34,443 nucleotides of DNA, taken from Draconibacterium orientale. GTDB lineage: Bacteria; Bacteroidota; Bacteroidia; Bacteroidales; JAADGE01. The notes below the pieces were generated by a model, which saw only the letters and a program-made list of their open reading frames with translations, was not told the origin of the DNA and searched no databases. The stretch lies in NCBI GenBank assembly GCA_022729995.1, contig DZBS01000024.1, positions 1 to 34,443 on the forward strand. The letters are read 5' to 3'. Positions 8,033 through 15,694 of the stretch are shown here, in pieces. Each line of letters starts with the position of its first letter. Position 1 is the first letter of the stretch. The translations under genes were made by a program, and so were the position numbers.

Positions 8033-11000
8033 ATGTATAAAATTTCTGAACACCCAATATTGGAAGTACCTCAAAATCCGTCTGTAAGTTTTATTTTTCA
8101 AGGAAATGAAATCACGGGAGAAAAGGGTTTTACAATTGCTGCAGCTCTTCATCAAGCCGGTTTTCCGGTTCACAGTCACAGTATTCAAAATCGCGAACGT
8201 AGTTTAGAATGCGGTATCGGCAAATGTGGCGCTTGCGAAATGCTTGTCGACGGTAAAATTAAACGAATATGTATTACCAAAGTTGACGATATTAAGGAAG
8301 TTCAAGAAATTCCCAAAAATTATCAACCCGAAGTCTTTTTTGCCGATAAGAAAAAGCAAATTAATGTTTATAAAACTTCGGTTGTTATTATTGGCGCCGG
8401 TCTGGCCGGACTTGCAACTCGCGAACAACTTAACAAATATAAAATCGAAAATATTGTTATTGATAATAACGAAAAAATTGGCGGTCAATTTTTGATGCAA
8501 ACACATCAATTTTTCTTTTTCGAGAATGAAAAGAAATTCGGCGGAATGCGCGGTTTTGAAATTGCCGAAACTCTTGCAGGCGAAAATCTCGAAGGAATTT
8601 TCCTAAATTCTTCTGTTTGGGATATTCTCGACGGAAAGAGAATTGCCGTGAAAAATATGGTTACAAACGAAATATATTATGTTGATACCGATTTTCTTGT
8701 TATTGCAACAGGTGCAGTTCCTTTTATGCCGACTTTTGAAAACGACGATTTGCCCGGAGTATACACGGCGGCTGTTGTTCAAAAAATGATGAATAGTGAA
8801 TTTACTCTTCTCGGAAAGAAAATTCTTACCGTTGGTGCCGGAAATATCGGTTATCTTACTTCATACCAACTAATGCAAGCAGGTGCAGAAGTAAAAGCAA
8901 TTATTGAAGCTCAAAATAAAGAAGGCGGTTTTCCTGTTCAAGCAAACAGAGTTCGTCGATTGGGAATTCCGGTAATGCTTTCCAAAATTTTGCTGAAAGC
9001 TATTCCAAATGAAGATCACACCGGAATTATCGGAGCCGTAATTGCCGATTGCGAAAACTTTAATCCTATTACCGGAACCGAACAAATAATTGACGGAATT
9101 GATGCCATAAATATCTGCACAGGCTTAGTTCCCGACGATCAACTGCTTATTAAAGGAAAAGAAATTTTTGGAAGAAATGTTTACGGAGCCGGCGATGCAA
9201 TTAGAATAGGCGAGGGAACAAGTGCCGTTGTTCGCGGAAAGCAAGTTGCTTATGAAATTATGGACGATATGAGCGTTCGGTATGATTATGACGAATATCT
9301 TAAAACTTCAAAAGAATATATTGATTCTCAGCAACATCCAACGAAAGTTATTCAAGAACCTGCAATGCCTGAAATTGAAAGATATGAAAAACCTTTTGTA
9401 ATTACCGATTGTTTATATGGATTTGCTTGTAATCCATGCGTTTTCGCTTGTCCGCACGATGCAATTTCAAAAAAATCTACTTCAGATGTTCCGGTTGTTG
9501 ATTACAAAAAATGTATCGGTTGCATGGATTGTGTTTATCAATGTCCCGGATTGGCAATTTTTGGTTATAATTATAAAAAAGATTGGATTTTTCTTCCTAT
9601 TGAATATAAAGTCGACGAAAAAGCTGAAGTATTTCTTGTAAATAACAAAGGTGAAATTTTGGGTGAAGGAATTATTGAAAAAATTCTTAAAAAGAAAAAT
9701 AAAACTGATATTGCTCGTGTAAAATCAGTTAAATTGAATTCTGAAAATTTAACAGATGTAAGAGGATTTATCGTAAAAGAGAAGTTTCCCGAAAAAGTTG
9801 AACTTAAAATTTCTTCAGAAAAAATAAAATCTGAAACTTATGTTTGCCATTGCGACGATGTTAAATTAGACGAAATTCTTTCTGTTGTGGGCGAAAGAAA
9901 ATTTATTTCTGTTGATGAAATAAAACATACAACTCGTTTGGGAATGGGTGCTTGCCGCGGAAAAAGATGTATTCCTCGTTTGAAACAAACAATTAGAAAT
10001 TACGGAATTTCTGTTGTGGGCGATGCAACACCTCGCGGTCCGTTGTCAAACCAAGTTTCTATGGGCGAACTTTATCCGAAAGATGTTCAGGAGAAAATAA
10101 TTCCCGGATTTGGAAATATCAAACCAAAACAAATTAATGTTGAAGCATTTATTGCAGGCGGCGGAATTGGAGGAAGTGCACTTTTTAGATATTTAGCCGA
10201 AGCAGGTAAAAACCCCGTAATGATAAATTTCGGTCGCGGAGCTTCATGGAGAAATATTGCCGGTGGAAGACCAAATTTCAGTTTGCCCGAATTATCGGAC
10301 ATTGCAGTGCATAATTTGGAAATTTTCAAAAATCTGCATTCAAGAAGAAGTATAGATTTTGTGCAAACAAAATATGTTACTTTCGCTCACGACCAAGAAA
10401 TGTATGATGCACTTATAAAATCTATGGAGTGGAGCGATGCCGAAATGATTCAGCCTAAAGATTTTAAAGATAAAATTTCGCCACATTTCAACGGCGATTT
10501 AAAAAAATATCAAGCTGCATTAATTACACAAAATTGTTGGCAGGCAACTCCCGGAAAAGTTGTAGATTTTATTCGTCAAATCGGTATCGAAAACGGCGGA
10601 TCTGTTATGGAAGATTGTAAACTAATTGATGTTTACAAAGTTGGAAAAAACTTTAAAATTCTGGTTCAAAATCACGAAAAAGAATTTATTCAATATAATT
10701 CCGAAATTTTCATTAATGCACTTGGTCCGCAAGCCAATGAATTTGCAAAAAAAGTTGGAATCGAAACCGGACTTTTCCCTGTTAAACATCAAGCATTTAT
10801 TACTCGACGCTTGCCATTGATGGGAATTAACGGCGCTCCGCTCGATATGATTATTGACCGAAGAAAATATAAAGGATTTTCAGCCGTTTACGGACAGCAA
10901 CTTGCCGAAACAGGCCAAATTATTGGTTGTGCATCGCCATTGCATGAAACAAATGAAGTTGGGAAAAATCTTAAAATTAATACTCAAGATTTTATTGAAA

Positions 11001-11263
11001 CTGTTTCCGAGATTTTTACAGATTGGATTCCGGAGCTAAGTTCTGTTGGACTTCAAGCTGTTTGGTCGGGCTATTACGTAGAACCGCGAATGATTCTTGA
11101 CCCGGAAGCCGGATTATTTGTGGGAATGCGCGGACAAGGTTTTATGCTGGGTCAATATCTTGCAAAAATGTATGTGGATAAATTACTCGGTAAACCGGTT
11201 CCGGAATATTTCGACAGATTAACTCTTAAAGGCGACGGTTTGCTTGAGAAAGCGTTTAAATAG
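8033..11263 (+). CDS. Multi-domain FAD/Fe-S oxidoreductase fusion (sarcosine/hydroxyproline dehydrogenase-like)
   Basis: Domains in order in 1076 residues: an N-terminal 2Fe-2S domain with Cys60, Cys65, Cys68 and Cys80 (CGIGKCGAC); a pyridine-nucleotide/FAD oxidoreductase (GAGLAG at 121-126, second dinucleotide motif near 267-272, ATGAVP near 225-230, GAGDA near 385-389); a ferredoxin region with Cys460/466/469/473 and a perfect CxxCxxCxxxCP (Cys494/497/500/504); a BFD-type 2Fe-2S domain with Cys605, Cys607, Cys641 and Cys646; and a C-terminal DAO-type FAD oxidase domain (GGGIGG at 709-714) to the end. These parts usually occur as separate subunits of membrane-associated amino-acid dehydrogenases such as those for hydroxyproline, sarcosine or opines. 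Here they form one chain with both flavoprotein halves. No epimerase, transporter or catabolic partner lies next to it, so the substrate cannot be named. Confidence 0.88.
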   Translation: MYKISEHPILEVPQNPSVSFIFQGNEITGEKGFTIAAALHQAGFPVHSHSIQNRERSLECGIGKCGACEMLVDGKIKRICITKVDDIKEVQEIPKNYQPEVFFADKKKQINVYKTSVVIIGAGLAGLATREQLNKYKIENIVIDNNEKIGGQFLMQTHQFFFFENEKKFGGMRGFEIAETLAGENLEGIFLNSSVWDILDGKRIAVKNMVTNEIYYVDTDFLVIATGAVPFMPTFENDDLPGVYTAAVVQKMMNSEFTLLGKKILTVGAGNIGYLTSYQLMQAGAEVKAIIEAQNKEGGFPVQANRVRRLGIPVMLSKILLKAIPNEDHTGIIGAVIADCENFNPITGTEQIIDGIDAINICTGLVPDDQLLIKGKEIFGRNVYGAGDAIRIGEGTSAVVRGKQVAYEIMDDMSVRYDYDEYLKTSKEYIDSQQHPTKVIQEPAMPEIERYEKPFVITDCLYGFACNPCVFACPHDAISKKSTSDVPVVDYKKCIGCMDCVYQCPGLAIFGYNYKKDWIFLPIEYKVDEKAEVFLVNNKGEILGEGIIEKILKKKNKTDIARVKSVKLNSENLTDVRGFIVKEKFPEKVELKISSEKIKSETYVCHCDDVKLDEILSVVGERKFISVDEIKHTTRLGMGACRGKRCIPRLKQTIRNYGISVVGDATPRGPLSNQVSMGELYPKDVQEKIIPGFGNIKPKQINVEAFIAGGGIGGSALFRYLAEAGKNPVMINFGRGASWRNIAGGRPNFSLPELSDIAVHNLEIFKNLHSRRSIDFVQTKYVTFAHDQEMYDALIKSMEWSDAEMIQPKDFKDKISPHFNGDLKKYQAALITQNCWQATPGKVVDFIRQIGIENGGSVMEDCKLIDVYKVGKNFKILVQNHEKEFIQYNSEIFINALGPQANEFAKKVGIETGLFPVKHQAFITRRLPLMGINGAPLDMIIDRRKYKGFSAVYGQQLAETGQIIGCASPLHETNEVGKNLKINTQDFIETVSEIFTDWIPELSSVGLQAVWSGYYVEPRMILDPEAGLFVGMRGQGFMLGQYLAKMYVDKLLGKPVPEYFDRLTLKGDGLLEKAFK

Positions 11264-11295
11264 ACGTTAGACTTTAGATAAAAGACATTAGAATT
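11261..11295. repeat. Heptanucleotide array TAGACTT-type
   Basis: Five units in register: TAGACGT, TAGACTT, TAGATAA, AAGACAT and TAGAATT. The first TAG is the stop codon of the oxidoreductase fusion gene, so the array begins exactly at the end of the coding region. Confidence 0.65.
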
Positions 11296-11310
11296 TTGAT
11301 ATTGTTCGGA

Positions 11311-11329
11311 GGCTGAGCTTGTCGAAGCC
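11311..11329. repeat. REP-like imperfect palindrome GGCTGAGCTTGTCGAAGCC
   Basis: A GC-richer 19-mer in very AT-rich surroundings. Its ends pair (GGCT/AGCC) and its core, TTCGACAAGCTCAG on the other strand, is a word I recall as frequent in intergenic DNA of many Gram-negative genomes. It lies in the non-coding stretch between the fusion oxidoreductase and the ParE-like pair. Base composition unlike its neighbours suggests transfer. Confidence 0.5.
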
Positions 11330-11376
11330 GGTCTGGCAATTTGAGATATAGATGATGTGCCGATTTGAAAAAAAAT

Positions 11377-11392
11377 ATTCGTGCATTCGTGG
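11377..11392. repeat. Two-copy octamer ATTCGTGc/ATTCGTGg
   Basis: Two tandem 8-mers differing only in the last base. They lie in the same 234-bp intergenic stretch that also holds the TAGACTT array and the REP-like element. Confidence 0.4.
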
Positions 11393-11472
11393 CAAAAAAA
11401 ATATTTTAAAGTGAAATAAATGAACGTATTGAAGAAAGTCTTCAGTTTGCAGAATATTGTTTAAAAATTGAT

Positions 11473-11480
11473 TAATTTTG
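11473..11480 (+). promoter_or_regulatory. Promoter -7 box TAATTTTG for the ParE-like pair
   Basis: TAATTTTG fits TAnnTTTG, with a TTTG at 11446-11449 as a possible -33 element (23-bp gap, long). The antitoxin-like start is 18 bp after the box. Confidence 0.5.
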
Positions 11481-11497
11481 CATAAAAAGATAATAAT

Positions 11498-11722
11498 ATG
11501 AGCATTCATTCAGAAAAACTTGAAATTGTAAAATTAATATTAGAAACTGACAATCCCGATATTTTGAAATCTATAAAAAAGTTTTTTATAAGAGCAAATA
11601 GGTCAGATTTTTGGGAGAAATTATCAACTGAACAAAAAGCTGAAATTGAACAAGGAATTTTAGAATCAAAAAATGGAAAAACTATTGATTTTGATGACTT
11701 TATGAAAAAACATCGAAAATGA
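11498..11722 (+). CDS. Putative ParE/RelE-associated antitoxin
   Basis: The 74-residue acidic protein resembles small addiction-module components of Bacteroidota. A helical N-terminus (SEKLEIVKLILETDN) is followed by FWEKLSTEQKAEIEQGI and a lysine-rich tail. The pattern FWxxLSxxQKxEIExG is typical of antitoxins encoded just before RelE/ParE-type toxins. Its stop overlaps the downstream toxin start by 4 bp (ATGA), the usual arrangement for translational coupling. The antitoxin looks intact although its toxin appears shortened. Confidence 0.75.
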   Translation: MSIHSEKLEIVKLILETDNPDILKSIKKFFIRANRSDFWEKLSTEQKAEIEQGILESKNGKTIDFDDFMKKHRK

Positions 11723-11925
11723 GAAATGTCAGGATTTCAATACGAGCCGGAAAAAGTCTGGATAAAATTATTGAATATCTTGAAAAAGAATGGTCTAAAA
11801 AAGTAAAAGACAATTTTATTATTAAGTTAGATAAATCAATAAATCAAATTAAAAATTTCCCTGAAAGTTTCGTAAAATCTGTTTCTAAATCGAAAGTTTT
11901 GTTGATGGAAGTTCCTATGAATTAA
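11719..11925 (+). pseudogene. ParE/RelE-like toxin, apparently C-terminally truncated
   Basis: The N-terminal part fits a ParE/RelE fold: VRISIRAGKSLDKIIEYLE, then WSKKVKDNFIIKLD, then IKNFPESFVKS. Family members run to about 95-100 residues with a strand-rich end of the type KCVVTKQTxxYYRI and a final DxRQNP-like segment. Here the frame ends after 68 residues in an unrelated tail (VLLMEVPMN), and the two other forward frames do not restore the missing end. The catalytic C-terminal sheet is therefore absent. It overlaps its antitoxin by 4 bp. The alternative is a divergent short toxin, but truncation by a past rearrangement next to ogt is more likely. Confidence 0.6.
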
Positions 11926-11950
11926 TTTAAATTTGGGAAAAATATTTTTT

Positions 11951-12490
11951 ATGGAGAACATTATCAATATTCAATATTTTAAAACACCTTTCGGAGAAAT
12001 GCTTTTGGGTTCTTTTGAAGAAAAATTGTGTATTGCCGATTGGCGTTACCGAAAAATGCGAAACGAAATTGATAACAGAATAAAACAAGGTTTGAAAGCT
12101 GAATATCATTTGGAAACATCAAAAATTATTGAAGAAACAATATCTCAATTAAACGAATATTTTAAAGGAGAACGAAAAGAATTCGAAATTCCGTTATATT
12201 TTGTGGGCACAGATTTTCAAAAATCGGTTTGGGACGCATTAGTTCAAATTCCTTTCGGTAAAACTGATACTTATCTCGGACTTTCCAAAAAGTTGAAAAA
12301 CGAAAAAGCCATACGAGCCGTAGCTTCAGCAAACGGAGCAAATGCAATTTCAATAATAGTTCCGTGCCACAGAATTATTGGTTCCGACGGAAGTTTAGTC
12401 GGTTATGCAGGCGGTTTACCGGCAAAAAAGAAACTTCTCGAACTCGAAAATGCCTCATTTTCAAACAGCGGTCAAATGAAAATGTTTTAG
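11951..12490 (+). CDS. ogt: Methylated-DNA--[protein]-cysteine S-methyltransferase
   Basis: The 179-residue protein repairs O6-alkylguanine by moving the alkyl group to its own Cys. The active site PCHRIIGSDGSLVGYAGGL is complete. The helix-turn-helix DNA-binding part is seen in the segment ending IPFGKTDTYLGLSKKL and ASANGANAISI. The N-terminal domain includes YFKTPFGEMLLGSF. I chose the ATG at 11951 because the frame upstream has only a TTG. The last 44 bases of the gene plus the stop and 13 bases beyond (12441-12503) are repeated at 13756-13818, beyond the DUF1016 gene. Confidence 0.93.
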   Translation: MENIINIQYFKTPFGEMLLGSFEEKLCIADWRYRKMRNEIDNRIKQGLKAEYHLETSKIIEETISQLNEYFKGERKEFEIPLYFVGTDFQKSVWDALVQIPFGKTDTYLGLSKKLKNEKAIRAVASANGANAISIIVPCHRIIGSDGSLVGYAGGLPAKKKLLELENASFSNSGQMKMF

Positions 12491-12503
12491 ATTGAAATTT
12501 TTT
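12441..12503. repeat. 63-bp direct repeat, copy 1 (3' end of ogt)
   Basis: This copy covers the end and stop codon of the methyltransferase gene and short 3' flank. It matches 13756-13818 with two substitutions and no gaps. The two copies flank the DUF1016 gene. Confidence 0.9.
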
Positions 12504-12552
12504 GCATCAATTACTTTTTCTTTTAGGAGCTTAAAATTGATTTTATTATTTT

Positions 12553-13563
12553 CTAAAATAATTTTTTTCTTTCAATTCTTTCTTTAGCTTCTCGTAAAGC
12601 AATTTGAAGTTTTTCTTCTAATTTGCTTCTTGACGGTAACTCTGTCCAATATTCGGCAACCAAAATTCCATCTTTGTGCATTTCCAACAATTCAATTTGT
12701 TCACGACTTGTTTCTGCACATAAAATCAATCCTATAGGCTCATTTTCACCTTCTTGCTTTTCAAATTTATTTAACCATTTCAAATATAATTCCATTTGAC
12801 CTTTGTAACTTGCTTGAAATTTGCCTATTTTGAGTTCAATTGCTACTAATCGTTTCAATTTTCTATGGTAAAAAAGCAAATCAAGATAAAAATCTTCTCC
12901 ATCAATTATCATTCGCTTCTGTCGTTCTATAAATGCAAATCCTTTTCCAATTTCTAAAATAAATTCTTCGATATCTTTTAGGATTGCATTTTCAAGATCA
13001 TTTTCTAAATATCCTTCTTTTAACCCCAAAGAATTTAGAAAATATGGGTCTTTGAATACATCTCTTAAATCGGATTTTTCTGATAATATTTGGCTGTTTG
13101 CAATTTTAGTTCTTTCAAATGCTTTGTTTTTTATTTGTTTCCGCAGTTCTCTTATTCCCCACATTTGTGATGCAGACTGCATTGAATAGAATTGTTGTTT
13201 ATCTTTTGTTTCCATCGGAATAATTGCCAAAAAATGCGACCAGCTTAAAAATCGTGACAGTGTAACGACATTTTCAAAGTCTTGAAATTTATCTGCAAAT
13301 TGTAACATTCTTCTAAAATTTTTTTCTTCAAAGTTATTTCCAAATTTTTGTTGCAATTGTCGTGACAGTGAAACGACAATTTGTTTTCCGTATTCTGCAC
13401 GTTGAAAATTAAGAACATATTGATTTACTTTTGAGCCAACGTGCCAAAACATAATTACAACTCCGCTGTTTACGTTTATTGCAACTTGCTTTTGAGCTGT
13501 TTCAATTAACTGAACTAATTCTGTTAATAATTGGTGTTCATTTTTAATTAAATTATCTGTCAT
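12553..13563 (-). CDS. YhcG-type PDDEXK nuclease domain protein (DUF1016)
   Basis: The 336-residue protein has the DUF1016 N-terminal helical domain (about 10-170: VNSGVVIMFWHVGSKVNQYV, LSRQLQQKFG, SWSHFLAIIP). The C-terminal PD-(D/E)XK nuclease domain spans about 180-335, with DGEDFYLDLLFYHRKLKRLV followed by AIELKIGKF, giving the D...ExK catalytic set. The length is typical. YhcG-like proteins are predicted nucleases that are frequent in accessory regions and near restriction systems; their role is not settled. The gene is opposite in orientation to ogt and sits alone between the two copies of the 63-bp ogt 3'-end repeat, so it appears to be an inserted module. No transposase or integrase is attached. 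Confidence 0.9.
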   Translation of the reverse strand: MTDNLIKNEHQLLTELVQLIETAQKQVAINVNSGVVIMFWHVGSKVNQYVLNFQRAEYGKQIVVSLSRQLQQKFGNNFEEKNFRRMLQFADKFQDFENVVTLSRFLSWSHFLAIIPMETKDKQQFYSMQSASQMWGIRELRKQIKNKAFERTKIANSQILSEKSDLRDVFKDPYFLNSLGLKEGYLENDLENAILKDIEEFILEIGKGFAFIERQKRMIIDGEDFYLDLLFYHRKLKRLVAIELKIGKFQASYKGQMELYLKWLNKFEKQEGENEPIGLILCAETSREQIELLEMHKDGILVAEYWTELPSRSKLEEKLQIALREAKERIERKKLF

Positions 13564-13755
13564 TATAAAATATTCATGTTGTTTTTAATATTCCGTTATT
13601 TATAATTTGTAACGTTTGAATATTTGTAAATCCAAAAGGTTAATAATTTTGTTTTTGTTGACAAAAATATTATTTTGTATATATTTTCCAAAGAATTCCC
13701 AAAAATGTCAATCTTTTTTTCATTCCTGTAAAAATGTCAAAACATGTGTAAATTA

Positions 13756-13818
13756 AACTCGAAAATGCTTCATTCTCAAACAGCGGTCAAATGAAAATGT
13801 TTTAGATTGAAATTTTTT
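13756..13818. repeat. 63-bp direct repeat, copy 2 (displaced ogt 3' end)
   Basis: A detached copy of the last bases of ogt, including its TAG stop, lying in the gap between the DUF1016 and GNAT genes. 61 of 63 positions match 12441-12503. It encodes nothing here. Confidence 0.9.
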
Positions 13819-13836
13819 ATTTAATCTTTTTTCATT

Positions 13837-14403
13837 TTATTTTTTTGAAATAATATCTTTTTTTAGGAGTGAATACATTGTCATATCATAATGTTTTTCG
13901 TTCCAAAACATCCATTGTCTTAAAATTCCTTCCTTTGTAAATCCCAATTTATCAAGTATTCTTTCCGATGCCGAATTTCCAATCATCACTTCTGCTTCTA
14001 TTCTATTTATTTCAAGATATTTAAATCCAAAATCAACAATTGTTTTTAATGCTTCCGTAACATAACCTTTGTTCCAATATTCTGTTTGTAAATCATAGCC
14101 GATATTTGCTCTGTGATTTTGAATGAAATTATTTAAACCGATTGTTCCTATTATGTTGCTGTTTCCTTTAATTGCTATTCCCCAACGTATTGCCGATTTT
14201 TCATTAAATCGTTTTTGATACCAATCAATAAATTTTTGACTGTCTTTTTCCGTATCAAAAGTTTTAAGATTATAGTATTTTGTTACATTACTGTCACCAA
14301 ATAACTTAAATAAATCTGTTAGATGTTTTTGCTTAATCTCAATAAAACAAAGTCTTTTGGATGTTAATTCAGGAAATGTGTCAAATATTTTTTCTATTGT
14401 CAT
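13837..14403 (-). CDS. GNAT-family N-acetyltransferase (RimJ/RimL type)
   Basis: The 188-residue protein is of the GNAT_3 type that acetylates ribosomal-protein N-termini or small molecules with acetyl-CoA. It begins with a substrate-side segment TSKRLCFIEIKQKHLTDLF. The core includes RWGIAIKGNSNIIGTIGLN, the strand-4/helix-3 region GYDLQTEYWNKGYVTEALK, and the late motif INRIEAEVMIGNSASERILDKLGF, which in this family shapes the CoA pocket. The substrate cannot be predicted. It is convergent with the displaced ogt end and is followed upstream by HigBA on the same strand with a 122-bp gap. It is probably an accessory cargo gene. Confidence 0.9.
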   Translation of the reverse strand: MTIEKIFDTFPELTSKRLCFIEIKQKHLTDLFKLFGDSNVTKYYNLKTFDTEKDSQKFIDWYQKRFNEKSAIRWGIAIKGNSNIIGTIGLNNFIQNHRANIGYDLQTEYWNKGYVTEALKTIVDFGFKYLEINRIEAEVMIGNSASERILDKLGFTKEGILRQWMFWNEKHYDMTMYSLLKKDIISKK

Positions 14404-14525
14404 AAATTTAAAAAAGCTAATTTGTTGTTTTTTTTTGCAATACTCAATAATGAAACTCGAATATATATATTTTTCGTAACTAAAACTTTAACTTCATTGT
14501 TTATTATCTTATATTACATTTATTC

Positions 14526-14861
14526 TTAACCTGCTATTTTCACGAAATTATTTTGCAATTCTATACTGAAATTAATTTTAGCTTTTAGTGCAGTGAATAC
14601 TTTTAAAATTGTTTCAATTGTTACGTTAGTTGCATTATTTTCCAATTTTGAGATTTGAGCACGTTGAACTCCAATTAATTTGCCTAATTGTTCTTGAGTA
14701 AGGTTTCTTTCTAATCTTACTTTACGAATTATTTCTCCCAAAACTTCAAGTTGCAATTCTTGTTCGTATTGAGTTCTTTTTATAGTCCCGGTTTTGCCGA
14801 TAAATTCATCTTTAATCTGGTCAAAGGTGAATATTTCTAATTTTTTATCAGTTGATTTCAT
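14526..14861 (-). CDS. higA: HigA-like XRE antitoxin
   Basis: The 111-residue protein carries an HTH_3 domain at about 46-100: IIRKVRLERNLTQEQLGKLI, then GVQRAQISKLENN and TIETILKVFTAL. The N-terminal extension (TFDQIKDEFIGKTGTIKRTQYE) is typical of HigA partners of Gp49-like HigB toxins. It starts 5 bp after the toxin stop, toxin first, as in hig loci. It should neutralise HigB and repress the shared promoter. Confidence 0.88.
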   Translation of the reverse strand: MKSTDKKLEIFTFDQIKDEFIGKTGTIKRTQYEQELQLEVLGEIIRKVRLERNLTQEQLGKLIGVQRAQISKLENNATNVTIETILKVFTALKAKINFSIELQNNFVKIAG

Positions 14862-14866
14862 GTGTT

Positions 14867-15202
14867 TTATTTTTTTTGTTCAAAATATTGTAATCTTAGA
14901 GATTCAGCTTTTTCAATTTCTTTTGAAGGAGTTTTTCCTGTTTTCTTTATAATTCCGTGTGTTGCAACAACTAAAGTTTCTACTTCTGCAGTTTTATCCC
15001 AAAATGCAAAAATTCTGAATTGTGTTTTGTTGAATAGTGTTCTAAATTCCCAAATTCTATCATTTAATTTTTTAAAAATCTCATTATCACTGATTAATTT
15101 TGCTTTGTCAATGTTCATAATTATTTTAGTTCTGCTTTTTTCGTCCAATTCTAATATAAACTCTCTGGCTTCTTTTAGAAATATTACCTCAAATTTAGTC
15201 AT
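14867..15202 (-). CDS. higB: HigB-like toxin (phage Gp49-like, RelE superfamily)
   Basis: The 111-residue protein is of the Gp49-like family: FEVIFLKEAREFILELDEKS, then KLNDRIWEFRTLFNKTQFRI, then VVATHGIIKKTGKTPSKEIE. The WEFR/RTLF and HGxxKKTxKTP motifs are the family signatures; such toxins cleave mRNA on the ribosome. I chose the ATG at 15202. A GTG nine bases earlier is in frame, but the ATG matches the family start and lies closer to the expected leader length after the -7 box. It forms an operon with higA. Confidence 0.88.
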   Translation of the reverse strand: MTKFEVIFLKEAREFILELDEKSRTKIIMNIDKAKLISDNEIFKKLNDRIWEFRTLFNKTQFRIFAFWDKTAEVETLVVATHGIIKKTGKTPSKEIEKAESLRLQYFEQKK

Positions 15203-15225
15203 GCTTCGCACAATTTGTTTCCTTA

Positions 15226-15233
15226 CAAAGATA
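15226..15233 (-). promoter_or_regulatory. Promoter -7 box TATCTTTG for higBA
   Basis: TATCTTTG on the minus strand matches TAnnTTTG and is 23 bp upstream of the higB ATG. No good -33 TTTG is visible. Confidence 0.6.
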
Positions 15234-15414
15234 CAATTTTTTTTTATTTGGTAGTTGTGAAATTATTTATTTTTCAGGATTTAACTTATTCTTTGTATTT
15301 GAATATCCTTATTGCATATATTCATCATAATCAAAGGAATGTGTTTTGTTTTTGAAGTTGCTTTTATTTTTGTTAAAAGTATCGTTTTGCATTTTAATTT
15401 CCAAAGCATTTTTT

Positions 15415-15449
15415 CTCAAATCTCATATCTCAAATCTCATATCTCATAT
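15415..15449. repeat. Heptanucleotide array CTCATAT/CTCAAAT
   Basis: Five exact-register units: CTCAAAT, CTCATAT, CTCAAAT, CTCATAT and CTCATAT, then a partial CTCAC. The array ends five bases before the displaced permease 3' end (15456). Confidence 0.85.
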
Positions 15450-15455
15450 CTCACC

Positions 15456-15606
15456 TAATACCATTTAAAAATTTTCAATCCAATTGTAAAAGTAACAATT
15501 CCGATTCCGGAAAGAATTAATATTGATTTTAAAACTTGTAATATTCCTGCGTCTTCAATAAATATGCTTCTTACACCGTCGGTTAGTGTTGTGAGCGGTA
15601 AAGTTT
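15456..15606 (-). pseudogene. Displaced 3'-end fragment of the ABC permease gene
   Basis: These 151 bp match 16504-16654, the 3' end of the intact permease, with 5 substitutions and no gaps. Read on the minus strand the fragment still encodes the last 49 or so residues (LPLTTLTDGVRSIFIE to GLKIFKWY) with one Gly-to-Asp change and its own TAG stop. It has no start. Upstream (15607-15694) the homology stops abruptly. The BrnTA genes lie between it and the intact gene. The rest of the 492-bp gap 15203-15694 holds the higBA promoter and the CTCATAT array; I see nothing else. Confidence 0.9.
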
Positions 15607-15694
15607 TTAATTTGTTAAAAAATGAAACAAAATTTCAATAGAATTATAGAAAAGGAATATTTTTATATGAGTTATTTATTTTATTCATTAACAG

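Noticed and set aside
12504-13755. Classical transposon or IS carrying DUF1016
   Set aside because: No transposase, no terminal inverted repeats, and the flanking repeat is 63 bp of gene sequence rather than a short target duplication.
15415-15449. Tandem CTCATAT repeats as a CRISPR array
   Set aside because: Units are 7 nt and contiguous, without spacers, and no cas genes are present.
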